Notes: a model not told the origin generated them from the sequence alone. A DNA stretch of 64,000 nucleotides from Acridotheres tristis (GCA_037013685.1 CM072919.1:27129325-27193324), one strand, 5' to 3'; positions 38,534 to 52,804 are shown, numbered from the stretch's first letter. Made by a program: numbers and translations.

Positions 38534-38990
38534 GGTTAATGAAAAGAGATTTCAGGACACTGGAAGGACTGAGTGCCAGATCCTATGCTTTGGCCGCAAC
38601 AACCCCATGAAGCTGAGTTAGAATTGTTTAACCTGGAGAAAAGGATGCTCAGGGGGAACTTCTGAACTCTCTAAAACTGCATGCAAGGGGGCCGTAGCCA
38701 GGTGCAGGTTGACCCTTTCTGTCAGCCAACTAGCAACAGGATAAAGACATGTTTTTTGTCTGCACATGGGGAGGTTTAGATTGGATATTAGGAAGAGTTT
38801 CTTGACAGAAATGGCGGTTAGACCTAATGGAACTCCCAGGCAGGTGATAGAGTCACTGTCCCTGGAAGTGTTTGTGGAAAGACTGGATATATGCCACGGA
38901 GTAGTTGACAGGGTGTTTGGTCAAAAGTTAGACTCACAGATCTCAGGGGTCTTTTCCAAGCTAATTGATTCCATGATTCCTCAATTCAGG
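38534..38990 (+). mobile_element. CR1 LINE 3' fragment
   Basis: It contains the GAGGTTTAGATTGGATATTAGGA and TTTCCAAGCTAATTGATTCCATGATTC type segments typical of the CR1 3' end in birds. No open reverse transcriptase frame is left. Edges are approximate. Confidence 0.7.
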
Positions 38991-39044
38991 AGAGAAGGTA
39001 GTGTTCTCTTCAATTCTCCCAGAAATGAAAAGCATAGTCTCTCA

Positions 39045-39934
39045 TAGTAATATTCTTCCAGACAAAACTTCCAGCACACAGCTGGATAAACACATCATAG
39101 GATGGGTGAGCAGCTGGCTCATGGGTTGGGCACAATGGGTGATTGTGAATGGGGTGACATCAGGCTGGTGACATGTCACCAGTGGGGCTCCACAGGACTC
39201 CATCCCTGGCCGTGTGCTCTTCAACATCTCCATACATGACCTGAATGCAGGACTGGAAAGGATCCTAAACAAGTCTGTAGATGATACAGTTGAATTCATC
39301 AAAGGGAGGTTCTGTAGAGAGACCTCGACAACTTAGATGACTGAGCAATCACCAACCATGTGAAGTTCAACAAGGGAAAGTTCTGCACTGGTGCAGCCTC
39401 CCCTTGAGGACTGTGTGCAGTTTGGGCACCACAATATAAAAAAGACATTAGGCTATTAGAGTGTATCCAAAGCAGGGGCACAAGGATGGTGAAGGGTCTG
39501 GAGGGGAGGCTTTATGAGAAGCAGCTGAAGTCACTTGTTTTATTCAGGCTGGAGAAGAGGAGACTAAGGGGAGACCTGGCTACAGTCTACAGCTTCTTCA
39601 TGAGGAAAGAGGAGGATCAGACATCAACATCCTCTATGTGGTGACCAGTAACCAGTGGCAGTCCAAGGGAATGGCCTGAAATTTTGTCAGGGAATGTTTA
39701 GGTTTGATATTAGGAAAAGGTTCTTCACCCCAGAGGGTGGCTGGGCTGGACTGGAACAAGCTCCCCAGGGAAGTGGTCACAGCACCAGGCCTGACAGAGT
39801 TCAAGAAGCACTTGCACAACACTATTGGGCACATGGTGTGACTCTCAGGGATGGTGCTGTGCAGGGCCAGGAGTTGGGCTCAATGATCCTTGTGGGTCCC
39901 TTCCAACTCAGATTTTCTGTGGTTTTGTGGTTCT
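39045..39934 (+). mobile_element. CR1 LINE fragment with RT end and 3' UTR
   Basis: The left part preserves the end of the reverse transcriptase (a GSILGP-like stretch and an ADDT-like motif, broken by stops). The right part is the classic CR1 tail with GGGCCAGGAGTTGGGCTC, TGATCCTTGTGGGTCCC and a degenerate ATTCT-type terminal repeat. 5' truncated and inactive. It lies directly after another CR1 fragment. Confidence 0.85.
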
Positions 39935-40718
39935 CTTTATATATACATTCACTCAGGTTGTTTCATTTCCTTCCATTCTACTGCTTCTGGGATATTTGTT
40001 TAAGGTGAAAGAAATAGTGACTAGAAGATAATAGATAGAAGGTTATAAAAAAATATTCGTCATTTTTGGAGTCCATGTTTTTAAGACTTTTTAAAGTTGC
40101 TTAACACTTTTCCTGTTGATTCAACTAATTTTTTGAATACAAAAATTATTTTTCTGGCGGGAAAGTTTACTCAAAAGGCTTGCACCACCACCACCACCTC
40201 TTCCACCATAACCTCCTCTCCAAATACAGAAACAGTCTTGCCTAGCTCAGGATTTTGAAATTTAAACTGATTACTTAGATGTCTGAAAAACATGCTTTTA
40301 GAAGTGTCAAAAGGTTTTAACTTATCTTTGCAACAAATAAAGAAATAGGATTAAATTACTATTTGAGGTAAGTTCAGTCCCATTTTAACAGTTCATTTGA
40401 CCCAACCTGAGCCCCTGTAAAGGTCTTGCTTTTCAGATCATCACTTCCTAAGGACTTAGCTCCTTCCAGGTATGTGGATTATGCTGAGGACTAAAAAGCC
40501 ACAGGTTGCTAAGAAAAATACAGCCCAGGATCTGATTGTGGAAGATTTCATCTCAAAATGAATGTGAACAGAGATTCAGAGACAGCGATGTTCTTTTTAT
40601 GGCTATAATTATTTCAGTGTAAGAAATATTAACATAAAATTGGTTTAGCAAAGTTCTTTTTGGCATTCTGGTTTTTACTCTGAAAATTATTTACATAATT
40701 TCATATGTTTAATTTCAG

Positions 40719-40761
40719 ATGATCCAAGAATCTGTATAACATGCATTCAAAACTATTATAG
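40719..40761 (+). CDS. PCSK5 exon b (43 bases)
   Basis: A very small exon, phase 1 in and phase 2 out, reading (D)DPRICITCIQNYY with an arginine codon split to the next exon. Acceptor TTTAATTTCAG and donor GTAAGT are good. Because 43 is not a multiple of three, it must be included together with exon c to keep frame. Confidence 0.92.
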
Positions 40762-41589
40762 GTAAGTACAGTTGTATATATATATAGCTCTTCATGACTA
40801 CACATTTTTCTGAAGCAAAAGTATGTGCTTTACTACATAGATCTGTGATGTGTATGTTGTCTCATCCCTTAAATTGTTTGTCTGAAAAACAGCAAATAGG
40901 AAAAAGACTTGGGAAATGTTGGAAAACTAGCCAATTATTCAGTATCGAGACCTATTAAAACTTATGGACTGGTGGGACCTTTGCATATCAGAAGAAAGGA
41001 ATATGGGACAAAAAGTGTCAAAAAGTTAAACAGTGCATATGGATGTGGAACAAATTTGATTTTAGTATGTTTTGTCTAGTTCTGGTATGTGACATTTGTA
41101 AGACTTATAAATGTATGGAGTTTATGCAAAGGAATAGAAAATTAAATAAAAGCTTAAATTAAATTGAGAGAAAAGAACATTATTACTTTCCAAAGAGAAC
41201 AATTATAGATCTCTGTAAAAACTGGACAAGAAAATATTGGTTATGTTGACTCTATAAACAAAGGCACTGGATTATATGTTTTTACAAGCAATCAGCTCTT
41301 TACAATCAAGATACAATAATTTTTAATGAAGCATATATTCAGGTTTCTGCCTACCTTTAAAAAATAAAATTAAATTAATCATACTTAAGAATCCTGAAAT
41401 TAGGAAACCTGACTTTGCTAGTTGAATAAACAATATAACACCAAATACACTTTGAATCCTCACTATAGGAATAATTTCTGTTCATTATGCTAATCATGTT
41501 TCATCATTACCATTCCTAGAAATACAAACAAAACAAACTCAATGACCTTCAAAAGAAGCTTTCTAATGATGTTCTACTTTATCTTACAG
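40762..41589 (+). other. PCSK5 intron b-c (828 bases)
   Basis: AT-rich, with no repeat or additional exon seen. Confidence 0.8.
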
Positions 41590-41732
41590 GTATAAGCAGC
41601 GTTGCTATAAATACTGTCCAGAAAATACCTACGGAGATGAAAGTTCTTGGCAGTGTAGAGACTGTCATAGCAACTGTGATAACTGTGACAAGGATGGGTG
41701 TGACTCATGTAAGGAAGGCTTTTATCTCTCAG
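41590..41732 (+). CDS. PCSK5 exon c (143 bases)
   Basis: Begins with the last base of the split arginine codon and encodes a furin-like repeat with the CxxCHSNCDNC core and the SCKEGFYLS end. Ten cysteines are seen with regular spacing. Acceptor ATCTTACAG, donor GTAAGC. Phase 2 in, phase 1 out. Confidence 0.95.
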
Positions 41733-42852
41733 GTAAGCAAAGTATAAAGAACAACAAAATACACCAAAAAAAATTTAGACCTTTTCTTTGGAAAAATACT
41801 CTGGATCCAAACTTTCAAATTCATAAATCTGTTCTATGGCAGACAGTGGAGGCTGAAGTGACTTAGATCTTTGCAGAATCAGGCATTTGCATTACAGTAA
41901 GGCGATTTTTTTACCCAGCAGTGCAATTTGATTCAAAGGATGTATATATTTAAATTTCACCTCTTCCAGGCACATTTAAAAAATTGTATTTGATTCAGAC
42001 TTTGTGAAAGAAGGGTTTTTTAACTATAGAAAGATATTTAAATGTTTCCTTACTATTTGCAAGTCCAGTTTTAGTTTGACTTTTAAACACTGAAAAAAAA
42101 TCAGTTAAAACCACTAAATTCCACACCAGATTCACACAACGCTAGGAATCCCCTAGCTTTTTAAAGAAGCCATAAATCAGGCAGGTCTGGTTCAGACACA
42201 GTGCCAAAAATGAATCACAGGAATTCCTGAGGTTATAGTATTCTCTTGCCCTGGCTGTTGAAAGTGCCCTGTAGTGGCATCATGGAAAACACTGTGGTCA
42301 CAACCAGGGTGAGCTGTGGGTCTATGAGTTTTTTAATTGAAATTAGACAAAACTCCAAAAGCCATAAGTACTACAACTTCCAGAGGTTTTGATGAGGCAT
42401 GCGAAATCTTAATCTGAATCAGATTTAAACCTGAGTTTAACTTTATATTCAGCAGAAACTAGAGATCTTATAAATTTGCATATGTCTAAAATTTACATAA
42501 ATCTAAATATCTTGGAGGCATCTAATCTTTAATTATTTATTGAGACAGTATAATGGTTAGGACTCAACCTCAAAACTTTCACTCAGGCATGGACTTCCAT
42601 TAGATTTGCATGTAGTAATGTTTAGTATATTGATTAAAGCCATGTTAGAGGTAAATTTAAATGCAGATTGGTTTAAAGTTTGTGAAATTTCTCATATGCA
42701 ACCGAACTGAATTTAGAGTTCATGCTAAAAAATTATAGTTTTTATAGCTGCAAAATGTTTCATGTGGCACTGGGTTTTTCTTAAACCATTTCTGCTGGAG
42801 ACAGAGGGATGTACAGGGGCCACTATGCTTCCAGGGTCTGTTTCTGTTGCAG
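41733..42852 (+). other. PCSK5 intron c-d (1.1 kb)
   Basis: No repeat element or extra exon recognised. Confidence 0.8.
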
Positions 42853-43053
42853 ATGGTGCCTGTGTGAATGAGTGTGGAGATGGCTTTTTCGCTGATCACA
42901 TCTCCAGAGAATGTGAGCCTTGCCACAGGAGCTGTGCAACCTGTGCTGGGCACAGTCACAAGAGCTGTACCGCATGCAGAAATGGTTTCCAGCTATCTCA
43001 TGGACAGTGCCTGAAACCAAGAAATTCTCTGCCTGCTGGGAACTTCTGGAGTT
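42853..43053 (+). CDS. PCSK5 exon d (201 bases)
   Basis: Phase 1 both ends. Encodes CVNECGDGFFADHISRECEP and the next repeat (CHRSCATCAGHSHKSC...). After GQCL the usual Cys-X3-Cys-Pro-X-Gly segment is replaced by a Cys-free stretch (LPAGNFWS). The same irregularity is recalled from mammalian PCSK5, so this is ancestral, not damage. Acceptor TTCTGTTGCAG, donor GTAAGT. Confidence 0.94.
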
Positions 43054-45002
43054 GTAAGTGGAAACAGATCTTGTAATCTTTTCTGTTTCTCTGAAGACTA
43101 CTACAAAATTTAGAAAGAGTATAGCAAGATCTTGCAGATAGCTTGAAAAGGCTCTTTTGTAACTTTTAAAGTACATTGACCAAATCCATTGGTTCCACAT
43201 ATTGAAGTTAATTTTCCTGAAAATAGTATAACATTTTGATACAATGTAGGTATTTCTTAGCTATTTTATCTGAATAAAGATTAAAAATATAATTGACAAA
43301 AATATAAAAATATGAAAAAGATAAAAAGTGTGTAAAGGATTAAGGTACTCGGAGGTCTTTATCTAAACTTGTAGTGCCTTGTAGATTAGGTTTTAGACCA
43401 GCTTTGTGGCTATTTGTTCCCTACAGAGAAGTCAATATAAGTCAGAGGAAATAGAAAATAATATAGTGTGGAATTACACGTGTGTGTGATGTGAAAAAAA
43501 ATCTATCCTCTCTCTTCTTTCCTTTCTCTGTATAGGTATGCACTTTCTTTCATACCAAATATGGGCTGTAGGGCTACATTCTGATATTCTGGCCCCACGA
43601 TGGCCATTTCCACAAGCTTCACAAAGCAATTACTTTTCTCTTGGTGGTCTCATCCATAGCATGAGGGAAACAATTCTCTATTCCAAAGAAGGACCCAAAA
43701 ATCCAAAAGCCTTTTGGAATGAAAATGCCTTTATTTAGAGATGTTCAGAGGGACACTGTAATATTTTAAAATATCATTTTCCTTCCTATCCATCTTCAAA
43801 TGCAACTTAGTACTGTCACAAACTTCTTGTTAAACAAGTTTTAAATAAAGAGGGCATATATAGACTATTTGTCATTCCCATTATGTCAATATATAAAGAA
43901 CATTTGAATGTTTATGTTACAAAATGAAACTGTGCCAATGGAAAAAAAGGAGACTTTCAAATTTTATAATGGAAGAGTAGCAGAATCTATGATAAAGTTT
44001 AGGATCACTAGGAGTCTTTAAGAACACATGAAAAGTATCTGATAAGGATGTTTTCTGAATGGAGCAAAAGACCAGATTACTAGCTGTATTTCTGAATCAA
44101 GTAAACATATTCTTCTGGTTCCTATGTCTTCACTTGAAACAAATACATCCAAGAATGACAATCCTTAGATCAATATGAACTTGCATTAGAAACTAAAATG
44201 CAGTAATTAATACTTTGAGAAAAAATATTGACCATTTCAATTGTCTATCTGTTGGAGAAATGATGTATCAAAAGGAAAAACCTTTCATCACTTAAAAAAA
44301 ATATCAGAGAGACATAAAAACAAGAATATTAATAGAAAGTTGAAGTCCTTCATGCATTTGCTTGTGTTTACTCCACAGAAGCAAGTTTGGGTTTTTTTCA
44401 CTTTAAGACTATATCTACATCAATGCTATGAAAACATCATATCTGTAGTCTGGTCTATGTATTGATTGTCTTTTTCTCACACTGTTAAACACATTGACTT
44501 CTTGTGAACTTTTTTCTTTTGAGCAGACAACAGATGCAATTCTGCATAAATTAACATTTCTATCCTTTGAAAATACTTTCTCCCCATCTTTCATATCATT
44601 TGTCTTTCCTTCCAGTAGTAAAAATACATCTGACTTAGGGACATTTCAAACTGAAAGATACATCTCACTCAGAGCTGTACTGGCTTGACAAAGACACAAG
44701 ATTCCTGCTGCAAGTGGTGATGGGACCCCAGGGAACACAGCTGGTGGCTGCACAGCTCCCCTTGGACAGACCTGCGGGGACTCCTCCAGTGTGGCAGCTG
44801 CTGTACCATGTAACTGCTGGGAAACTGATGTGAATCTGGTGATGTCCTGAGCCTTTTTCCTTCAGGCTTCCAAACAGAAGTCAAAATTCAAGTCAAAATG
44901 TAATGAGGTTGCCATTGTGTTTATTGAAGTTACATCCTTTAGTAACTACATTTATTGACATTTTCTGAAGTTTATTATTCAGATACTGTAGTGAATCGTT
45001 AA

Positions 45003-45480
45003 AAAAACCGGTATAATCACAGATAAAGACCCTCTAACTAATTAAAGTTAGAAAGTGGTATGTTTATTCACTGGCGGGCGGCACGGGAGTCACCTCCGAA
45101 AGGCGTGACCGCCCCGAACAAGGTTCTTTGCCACCTATTTATTCCCCAAGATGTTACATACAATACATATGCATAACCCCAGCACCTCCCATCCCCATCC
45201 CATATTAAAATGAGCCCATTAGTCCTTCACACGTGTGCAGTTCTTCTCTTGAATTGGGTCGGCGGTCCGGAAATGGGTCAGTGGTCTTGAAGGATGAAGT
45301 CAGGAGAGTCTTCATCAGGTCTCGGTGACCCTCTGGCACGATCCAAGTCCCCGTGCTTCATGGTTAACTGTTTACTTATGTTCTTCTGTACGTAAATTTA
45401 TAATAGCAGATAATTATACCAATTAGCTCTAGCCTAAGCATCTAGTAATTATTAACCTACCATTTACCTACCTAGCTTAC
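45003..45480 (-). repeat. Probable antisense solo LTR
   Basis: Read on the minus strand there is a TATA-like GGGGAATAAATAGG, a GC-rich R region (GGCGGTCACGCC, CCGTGCCGCCCGCC) and then GTGAATAAACATACC as the polyadenylation signal. The GC-rich block stands out from its AT-rich surroundings. Exact ends and target duplication could not be found. Confidence 0.5.
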
Positions 45481-48400
45481 ATCTTGTCATGGAAACTACT
45501 TCTACTCTTAGCAAAAATTCTAACTTTTTAAAACCATGATTCAGTAGGCTCATACAGTTCACATAAAAATAATTTTCATTGCTTAAAAAACAACACAACC
45601 TGAACAGCTGATTTTTGCTTAGAATATCACTCACTCATTTCTTTTGATTATTTCATTCAAGGGGCAGATGTCAGCTGACTCCAGATTTCCAAGTCTAGTG
45701 TCTATACTGAAAATTCTTCTTGCATGCTAAAGGTCCTTAACAAAAAGTACAGGATTCAGGAAGGCAGGACGAAAACACATTTAGCTCCAGCAATGCATCA
45801 CACTGCTAGGGTTGTTCCTGGTTAGAGACTGCAGTGCATTTCACACCCTGACAACATTTTAATATACATGGATCATTTTAAAAGGGAAAAAAGAAATCAA
45901 ACCAAACAACCAAAGACTTCCTGTGTTTCAAAATCTGTCACAATTATTTTCTTCATTATCTAAAGCTTTCTGAAAACTGATAAAATTTAGGGGATGCTGC
46001 CACTATCATTGTCTACACAATTTGGTAGGATTAGTACAAGAATGGATAAAACAAAAACCTATCTCTGCTCCTTGAAATATACTATCAGTGGGTATGTTGG
46101 CTCTCATACCTGTACAGAAAACATCCTAGGGTCAAGAACAAACGGTCCCTCTCCAGCTTATTTTAAACATATCTGTAGGTCCTCCTTCTCTTCCATATAT
46201 CCAAAGATATACATAATACATACAGATATACAGAGAAAATAATTTCTCTTTCCTACTTGAGGGAAAAATCAAAGCATCTTTCCAAGTCTTTCACCAACTA
46301 CTCTGGACAAATGTATCTGGGAATCTTTTATCCCACTTTATCTTTTTCTTGTTATTGTTGTTTTTTCAGGTTTTTTATGTACTTTTTGATTTTATCCAGC
46401 GTTGTTTTTTCTTATCAAAATACAAGGACCTTCCACCTCATCTGTTTTCAAACTCATTTTCTAGGGGTAGCCTGTCATGATCATGACAGTCATGATAAAA
46501 GTAGCTTGTCCAGGCTGTAGGGGATATTAGAATAGTTTCATGACTTTTCACCAGGCCTACATGGGCAAGGTTGTGGCTGAGATTTGTTTTTTGACTCACA
46601 TATTGTCTGGCTGTTCATCAATATAATCTTCTTACACTGCATCCTCAGCATCCTCAACATATTTACCTTAGTGCAGAACCATGGCAGAGCTGCCTCCGAT
46701 CTGCAGCAGCCTGAATTAAATAATCTAATTTAAAAATACAGCCCAGATGTTTACTATTCCTACCATTTTGGGGGATTGAGCTGAGTCTGGGGAGCTGGGT
46801 ATTAAATAAAACAGCTACCCAGAGCTGGCAGTGAAAGTAGGAGAGCACCAAATGTATCCTCAGTATATGGCGTGCTCAACACAGTTGCAGGAAGACAACA
46901 CAACTAGGAAGATAGAAATATTTCTGCAACTAATAGTTTACGTCAGCTTTTACCGTGTTACTCTTCCATCAACTCTTTTTCTTTAGAAATGTACTAATTT
47001 AGAGTTGAGGTATTAGACCTTGGATTGCTTTGCAAATAATGAAACCATTTCTCTTTGGCTCTTCCAGCCACATGAATTCAGAGGGTTTTGTGAGTATGTT
47101 GATATACCATGTGGAACCATGTGGAACAATGTGACTTTTGGGAAACATCCTTGTTTTGCTGGCTCCAAGGCTAACATAATTTAAAGGGGAGTACATCAGA
47201 ACCTTCCATAGAGAAAACAACTCAGTGTCTTACTTCCTTTGCAAGTTGAAAAACTAGTCCATTTAGGTTAGAATTAAAATCATTATGAATGTGCAATACA
47301 CTTTTGTTTTCTATCATATTCAAGGTTTAACTGCCATTTTTTATGCGAGGATAAATTAAAGACCTGTCCCACAAATTTTTATGAGCAAACACTCCAGCAT
47401 CCAAAACATTCTATTAAAAATAAAACTACTCAATTTTTTAATTTACTTTGCTGGTATATTCTGCTAAACAAACTGTTCAACTGTTATCAAGAATCCCTAG
47501 AAGGTCATATTTTGGTCTGAAATAATGCAATGTAATTATGTCTCTTACTCAGGCTTTTTAAAAGACAGGGCAAGCCGAGAAAAGGAGAAAGGAAAAAAAA
47601 CCTCAAGAACTGAATTCTAGGTTTCTAGCATGAAATATCTGTATTTTATCTCATATGCCAGATGATGAATTTGGAAGCCAGGAAACCACACTAAGTGTAA
47701 GCTTAATTCACCAAGTGAGTACATGACCCCTTTTAGCTGGATCAGATATTTTGCAAATCACAACGAGGTTTTTGTTTTGCCCTATCACTAAGAGGCTGCA
47801 CCCTTAAAAATAGTCATTCCTTTGTTTAATATGCCACATTGTAATGAAAATTAAAATTGGAAAAAACAGGTATGGAATGAGATCTATTTCAATGATGGAA
47901 TATGTGTTTCTTTACACAGAGATAAATAGCAGCAGTTTACTCTTACATACCATCCCCAATAATAAGAGCAACCTCCCCCAAGCAGCACTAACCAACTGCA
48001 TTTTCCTTTTCCTAAATACAGAGCAAAATAAAATCAGAAAAATGTACTGGTCATGAGAAAACAGCAATTCAGGCTTTAAAAGGACCTTAATGCAGCTCTG
48101 CATATAAAGGAAGGGGAAAGAAAAGGAATGGGCTGTGCAGAAGACAGGAGAGAAATCAGCAGTAGGAGGGAAGGGGTCACAGTCTTTTAAACATAAACAT
48201 GTTATGGCACTTATTGTGCAGAATTACAGCATCATGGGAAGAGGTAGAAGACCATTTTAATTACTATCCATATGTGAAAATTTCTAGATTTCTAGAAGCA
48301 AGCATAAACGATCCATTATCAGATATTATCTTATGTATGACAATTTCATATTCTGGTTATTTACTTGTAAAATAATATAGTTGTTATAAGATAACTAAAT

Positions 48401-48779
48401 CGATAACTAGTGGTTATTGGGATGTGTCATTCACTTCCCAGCACTCCTATGGTTTCTTTAAATTTACAGTTCATTTAAGCCTTCATGATGGGAGAGGTCT
48501 AGAATTTTATTATATACATTTATCATTTTCAATGTTTTACTATATTTATGTAATTGCTATTATCTCATGGAGACATGTAATCTGTTTTGGGGTTTTTTTT
48601 CACGATTGTATTAGTTTTGCAAGAACAGTGCCATACACAGAATAAAAGCTAACAAGCTAAGCCACATTTCAACTGGATCACATACAAATCACAGTGCAAC
48701 ATACTACACAGTGCAAAAGCTAGACAGGTCACCTGTTGCTCCAAGGCTAGGAAGCAGCAAAGAAACACAGCAACAAGGA

Positions 48780-48960
48780 CTCCTTCCTGAAAGTAAAAGA
48801 AGGAATTTATTGCAGAAGTAGACACATTTTTACAGACTGGATTGCAGAACCAAAGAATAGAATAATCTCATTGGTCCAAGGAAGGCAATATCTCTTGCAA
48901 ACATGCTTTTACCAAAACATCATGTTATTCATGCACTTATCGTGCCACACCAGGTGCTAA
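48780..48960 (-). repeat. Possible LTR fragment
   Basis: The minus strand carries TTCTGCAATAAATTCCTTC and CCAATGAGATTATTC segments that look like the promoter-to-polyA part of an avian LTR. The family is not recognised. Confidence 0.3.
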
Positions 48961-51359
48961 ACTTTGCCATTAATTCTTTCCCTTCTGTTTTCCTTTGAGT
49001 AGCTTGTAGCTACTTGTAGCTGTTTTCCCTGACTCTCACCAGCATCCACAGTCACCTTCTCAAAGGAATGCCACCCCAGTAAAAACAGCACTTCATTCCC
49101 TTCTGCATCCCTCACTACAATAATTGTACCACCATTATTCCAATAACAAAATATATTGTAAATATGCAATCCTTTCAGAAATTAACATCTAGGAGGTAAG
49201 AATATTACAAATGTATAGAGACCTTGATAGCAACTAGTTGGTAGCAACTAAAACAACAAAGTTTTAAATCCCTCTTTACTCATAGAAAATCAAGAATATA
49301 TGAGGTTTAAACTGAAGGAAATAAACCATCTTTTGCTGGTTTGAACACTTCCTGATTGTACTACCTGGCCCAAAGACCCATTCTCCAAAAGGAGCAGGTA
49401 GACAGAGTAAGGTGGACAGCACAAAGGAGATGAGAAACTTGAAAGAACTCTTATAACACCATTGTGGTTCTGAATTAAATTAAGGAGGAACGATTAGGTA
49501 ATTCAAATGCTTTTGTATTTCAAGGCGTGCTTCTTTATATATGGCCATATCTCAGCTCATATGTCCTAGGGTTTTGTATAAGGTTTCAGCTTTTTATGTT
49601 TTAAACTTCACATTTTCTAGAACAAGTGGTGAGCATGTGAAGAGGACCACACTTGTTCCTGTATGAACCCATGAATTTCACCCTGAACATTTTTGAGGAC
49701 TCATTCAATTTTTCTCTAAAAGCAGATTGAAAAAGTGTTGGGAGTTAAAAGGAAGATGACTGAAGCAAAAATAAAGGATTTGTGAGAACATCATGTTAAT
49801 TGGAAATAAAATTTCACTTACTTTTTCCTTAATTTAATTTTGGGGTCACAGTTAACATCTTACAGTGATAAGTTTCAAAAAAATCTGCCATTGTCTCATT
49901 CATGATGCACAATCTTTTCCTCTTTTCTGAGAAAAGAGAATAGGAAAAAAATACTTCCCAGTCTTTCTGCACCCTTCCAGTTTTATAATCCCTTGAATAG
50001 ACGAATGGACAAGAGCACTGTGGTATCTTCAAAGTTGCAGTGAAATTTAGCTCAAGAAATAATGAGATTCAGTTTTTCAGATTCTATAGAAGAGTAAGAG
50101 GGACTTAGCTGGGCCAAAGATTACTCCTTCTGACAAAGACACAAGAATAAAAATGGTCTTGACTCAGATTCTGACCCAAATTTAAATAGAGAGCTTTTGC
50201 TTTTGAAAATAAAAAATGTATATTGAGGTTTTTTTAAAGAATATACGTTTAAGGATAAAAACAACTCAGTAATGTTGCATGACCATTTTTTCAGCTTTAT
50301 AAGGTTATTCTTTGGAAGTATCTTACATTTAAAGTGAAGGAAACTTAAATTTAAGAAGTTCATCTTATTCTAAATGTGTGATGTATTTCAGTTTTTTTAG
50401 TAAATGAAAGTCACAGTCACAAGAACAACTCATCTTACCTATCCAGATTTTTTTTTAAAATAACTTTTACAAATTTCTTCTGTCAATATTTAAATTGGGA
50501 AATTCAAATATTGATATTTGACTGGAAGCTAAATGTTGTTTCTATTGTCAGCAGAAGCCTAATTGCTTGTGTGCATTCTCCTCTGGTGGCAGCTAGTAAC
50601 TATTACAAAAAATAGCACATACTGCAAAAGGGAAACAGAAATACAAACTAGTTCACAAAAAAAAAAATCTTTATTTCACATTGTAAGGCTTCAAACATTT
50701 AGAAAGAATGGGCTCCTTTAAATATTCTTCATCAACAGCTAACAACTTCTCTGCTTAACTTCGCCTTATCTTCACTCAAAAACAGCAAAAGAGATCTGCA
50801 AAAATGAAGTTACGATAATAGAAAACCTTAAAACAGCCAACTTTTGTGGAGTATTTCTTGTATTCTTATAGTCAACTTTAAGGACACTCCTTAATGTTTT
50901 GTTAAATACTGAAGAGTAATGAAAAATACGAAGCTAAGGAGTAGTGTCTCTAAAAAGCCCTTTGACAGTGAATCTCAAAAAGGTAATCCTCTATTTGAGG
51001 ATTATATTTGCATAAGAGAAGTGAAAATGCTTATGTGCTACATACCTTAAAAAAGACTCAAACTTATCCCTGCACTTGGGCAATTATAGACAGTAGAGTC
51101 CTTTTAGCAGGACATATCATAACCTGAAATATACCCGAAAAAAGGGTATTCAGCTGGGAAAAAAGAGCCATAGCTATTATGCCAGCAAGAGTCAGTGTTA
51201 GCATGGGAAGATTTACTGGACCCTTAGTGTTTGATTTGTCTGTCAGCATCTCAGGAAAGCTGAGACCCTTGTATCCAGCTGCTCTGACAGTGTCCCATTG
51301 TGGGGACCCTTCACTGAGCAGTCCTGCTGGATTGGAGCGTGGTTCCACTGACTCAGTCA

Positions 51360-51480
51360 GGGAATCCAGCAGTGTGAGGGAGACCTGGAGTGTGTAAGCC
51401 ACTGCCAGTGACTGCTCGTGCCTGTGAAGGACTCACACTGACAGCTCATGGAATAACACTCTTTATTAATGTCAAATTGT
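51360..51480 (-). repeat. Possible LTR fragment
   Basis: On the minus strand, ATTAATAAAGAGTGTTATTCC is followed by GAGCTGTCAGTGTGAGTCC, in the style of an LTR R-U5 segment. No ends were identified. Confidence 0.3.
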
Positions 51481-52804
51481 GACAGCTTAAGGTTCAAAGG
51501 CTGTCAGTGATAGCATCTGACTGAAAAAATGTATTCAAGTTAATATACAGACCAACTCTAACCCCCAGTAAAATGTTCAGCTTGCAGAGAACACGATTCT
51601 TACCCAACAGGCGTCCCTGTGGGGGAGAAGACAGGTTCAGCCCATTGACTGATCCCAGCAGTTGTGATGGACTCTTCCCTACCTTTTCCCCCATTGTCAA
51701 CTTACTTTTGTACTATTTCTCTGTGTTTAGGTGCAACTTGAGTGACCCTAGTTATGCATCCCTTTGTTACTGACTGGTGTAAAATTGTCTCACTTCGCTT
51801 TTAAAGATACAGCTATATCTGGAGAAATTTTATGTTGTGCCAGTTGCCAAGAAAAGGAACAACACCACAGGCTTTCATTATCCTGTAGAAGTAGTATTCA
51901 CAAGTAGTCCTGGTGAAGAGTGACTAAACATGTCCTTGCTGAACGACCCACTGCTAAACACCCAGGTCTGCTGGATCGTTACATTGAGACTTTTTTACTT
52001 CAGTGAGTTTTTGGAGGCTTCTCAGCTAATGGTAGTGTCGCATGTGGTTATTACATATTGTTATGGATTGTCCCCAATCATGTTAATTGTGGACCTAACT
52101 TCTCTCATTCATTTTCTCTTATTCATATCTTTATTATTCTCTTTTCTTCCCCTGTGGTATTGTATGCATATACACACTTTTCAACTGCTTAGTGTAACGG
52201 CCATCATTTCTCCTTGTGGAAGAGGCTTTATATAAGTTTCCTGCTCTCTTCCCTTGTCTTTATACTTGAAGCATTTGCTTCCATGGGTTTAATTCAAAAT
52301 TTCAGTATTCTAAACTATCTTCCCATAACAGTCAGAACAAAAGGATTTAGTGATATGCTGCACTTTGCTAATCATTACTGTCATCAGTCAACGCACAGAA
52401 ATCATACATATTTAACTGGCAGAATGAGCTAGGTGTGCTAAATGAGGTGCATAGCTCAGCCTGCAAGTATCTTTTGGTTTGTCTTTATTTTCAGCAAAAT
52501 CACAAGGTTTCTGTGCATTGTCCATTGATCCATAATTATTTTTTCATTAGACATACATTTAGCCATTGTTGAAATTTTGTTGTATCAAAATACACAGCTG
52601 CATGCTGGGTACGTGGTCACATTGCACAGCAGACTTTTTCTGTTAGGTATGATGCTCCAATGTCCTTGTCATTTTATAACTGATGGTTCTGCAAAGACTA
52701 ATGAAAATTTGCTTTTCCACAGTCATAAGTACTCCATTTGACACTCATTAGGCTCCCTTTTGGAGGGGAAACAGAAGGCAGTAGTGCCTTTGGGGAGAAC
52801 CATT

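Larger units (their letters stand above)
31771..40718 (+). other. PCSK5 intron a-b (8.9 kb)
   Basis: No Cys-rich exon is visible. Contents: two adjacent CR1 fragments (38,534-39,934), a 17-base A run at 38,441-38,457, a short AC/AT-rich run near 34,441, and otherwise AT-rich unremarkable sequence. Confidence 0.8.

Noticed and set aside
38766..39047. Several 60-120 codon frames between 38.7 and 40 kb and at 52.8-53.6 kb
   Set aside because: They lie in CR1 3' regions broken by stops, and match no intact reverse transcriptase.
42762..43076. Open frame extending exon d to both sides, as a stand-alone gene
   Set aside because: Cys-rich homology begins exactly at the acceptor (42,853) and stops at the donor (43,053); the extra codons are intron.
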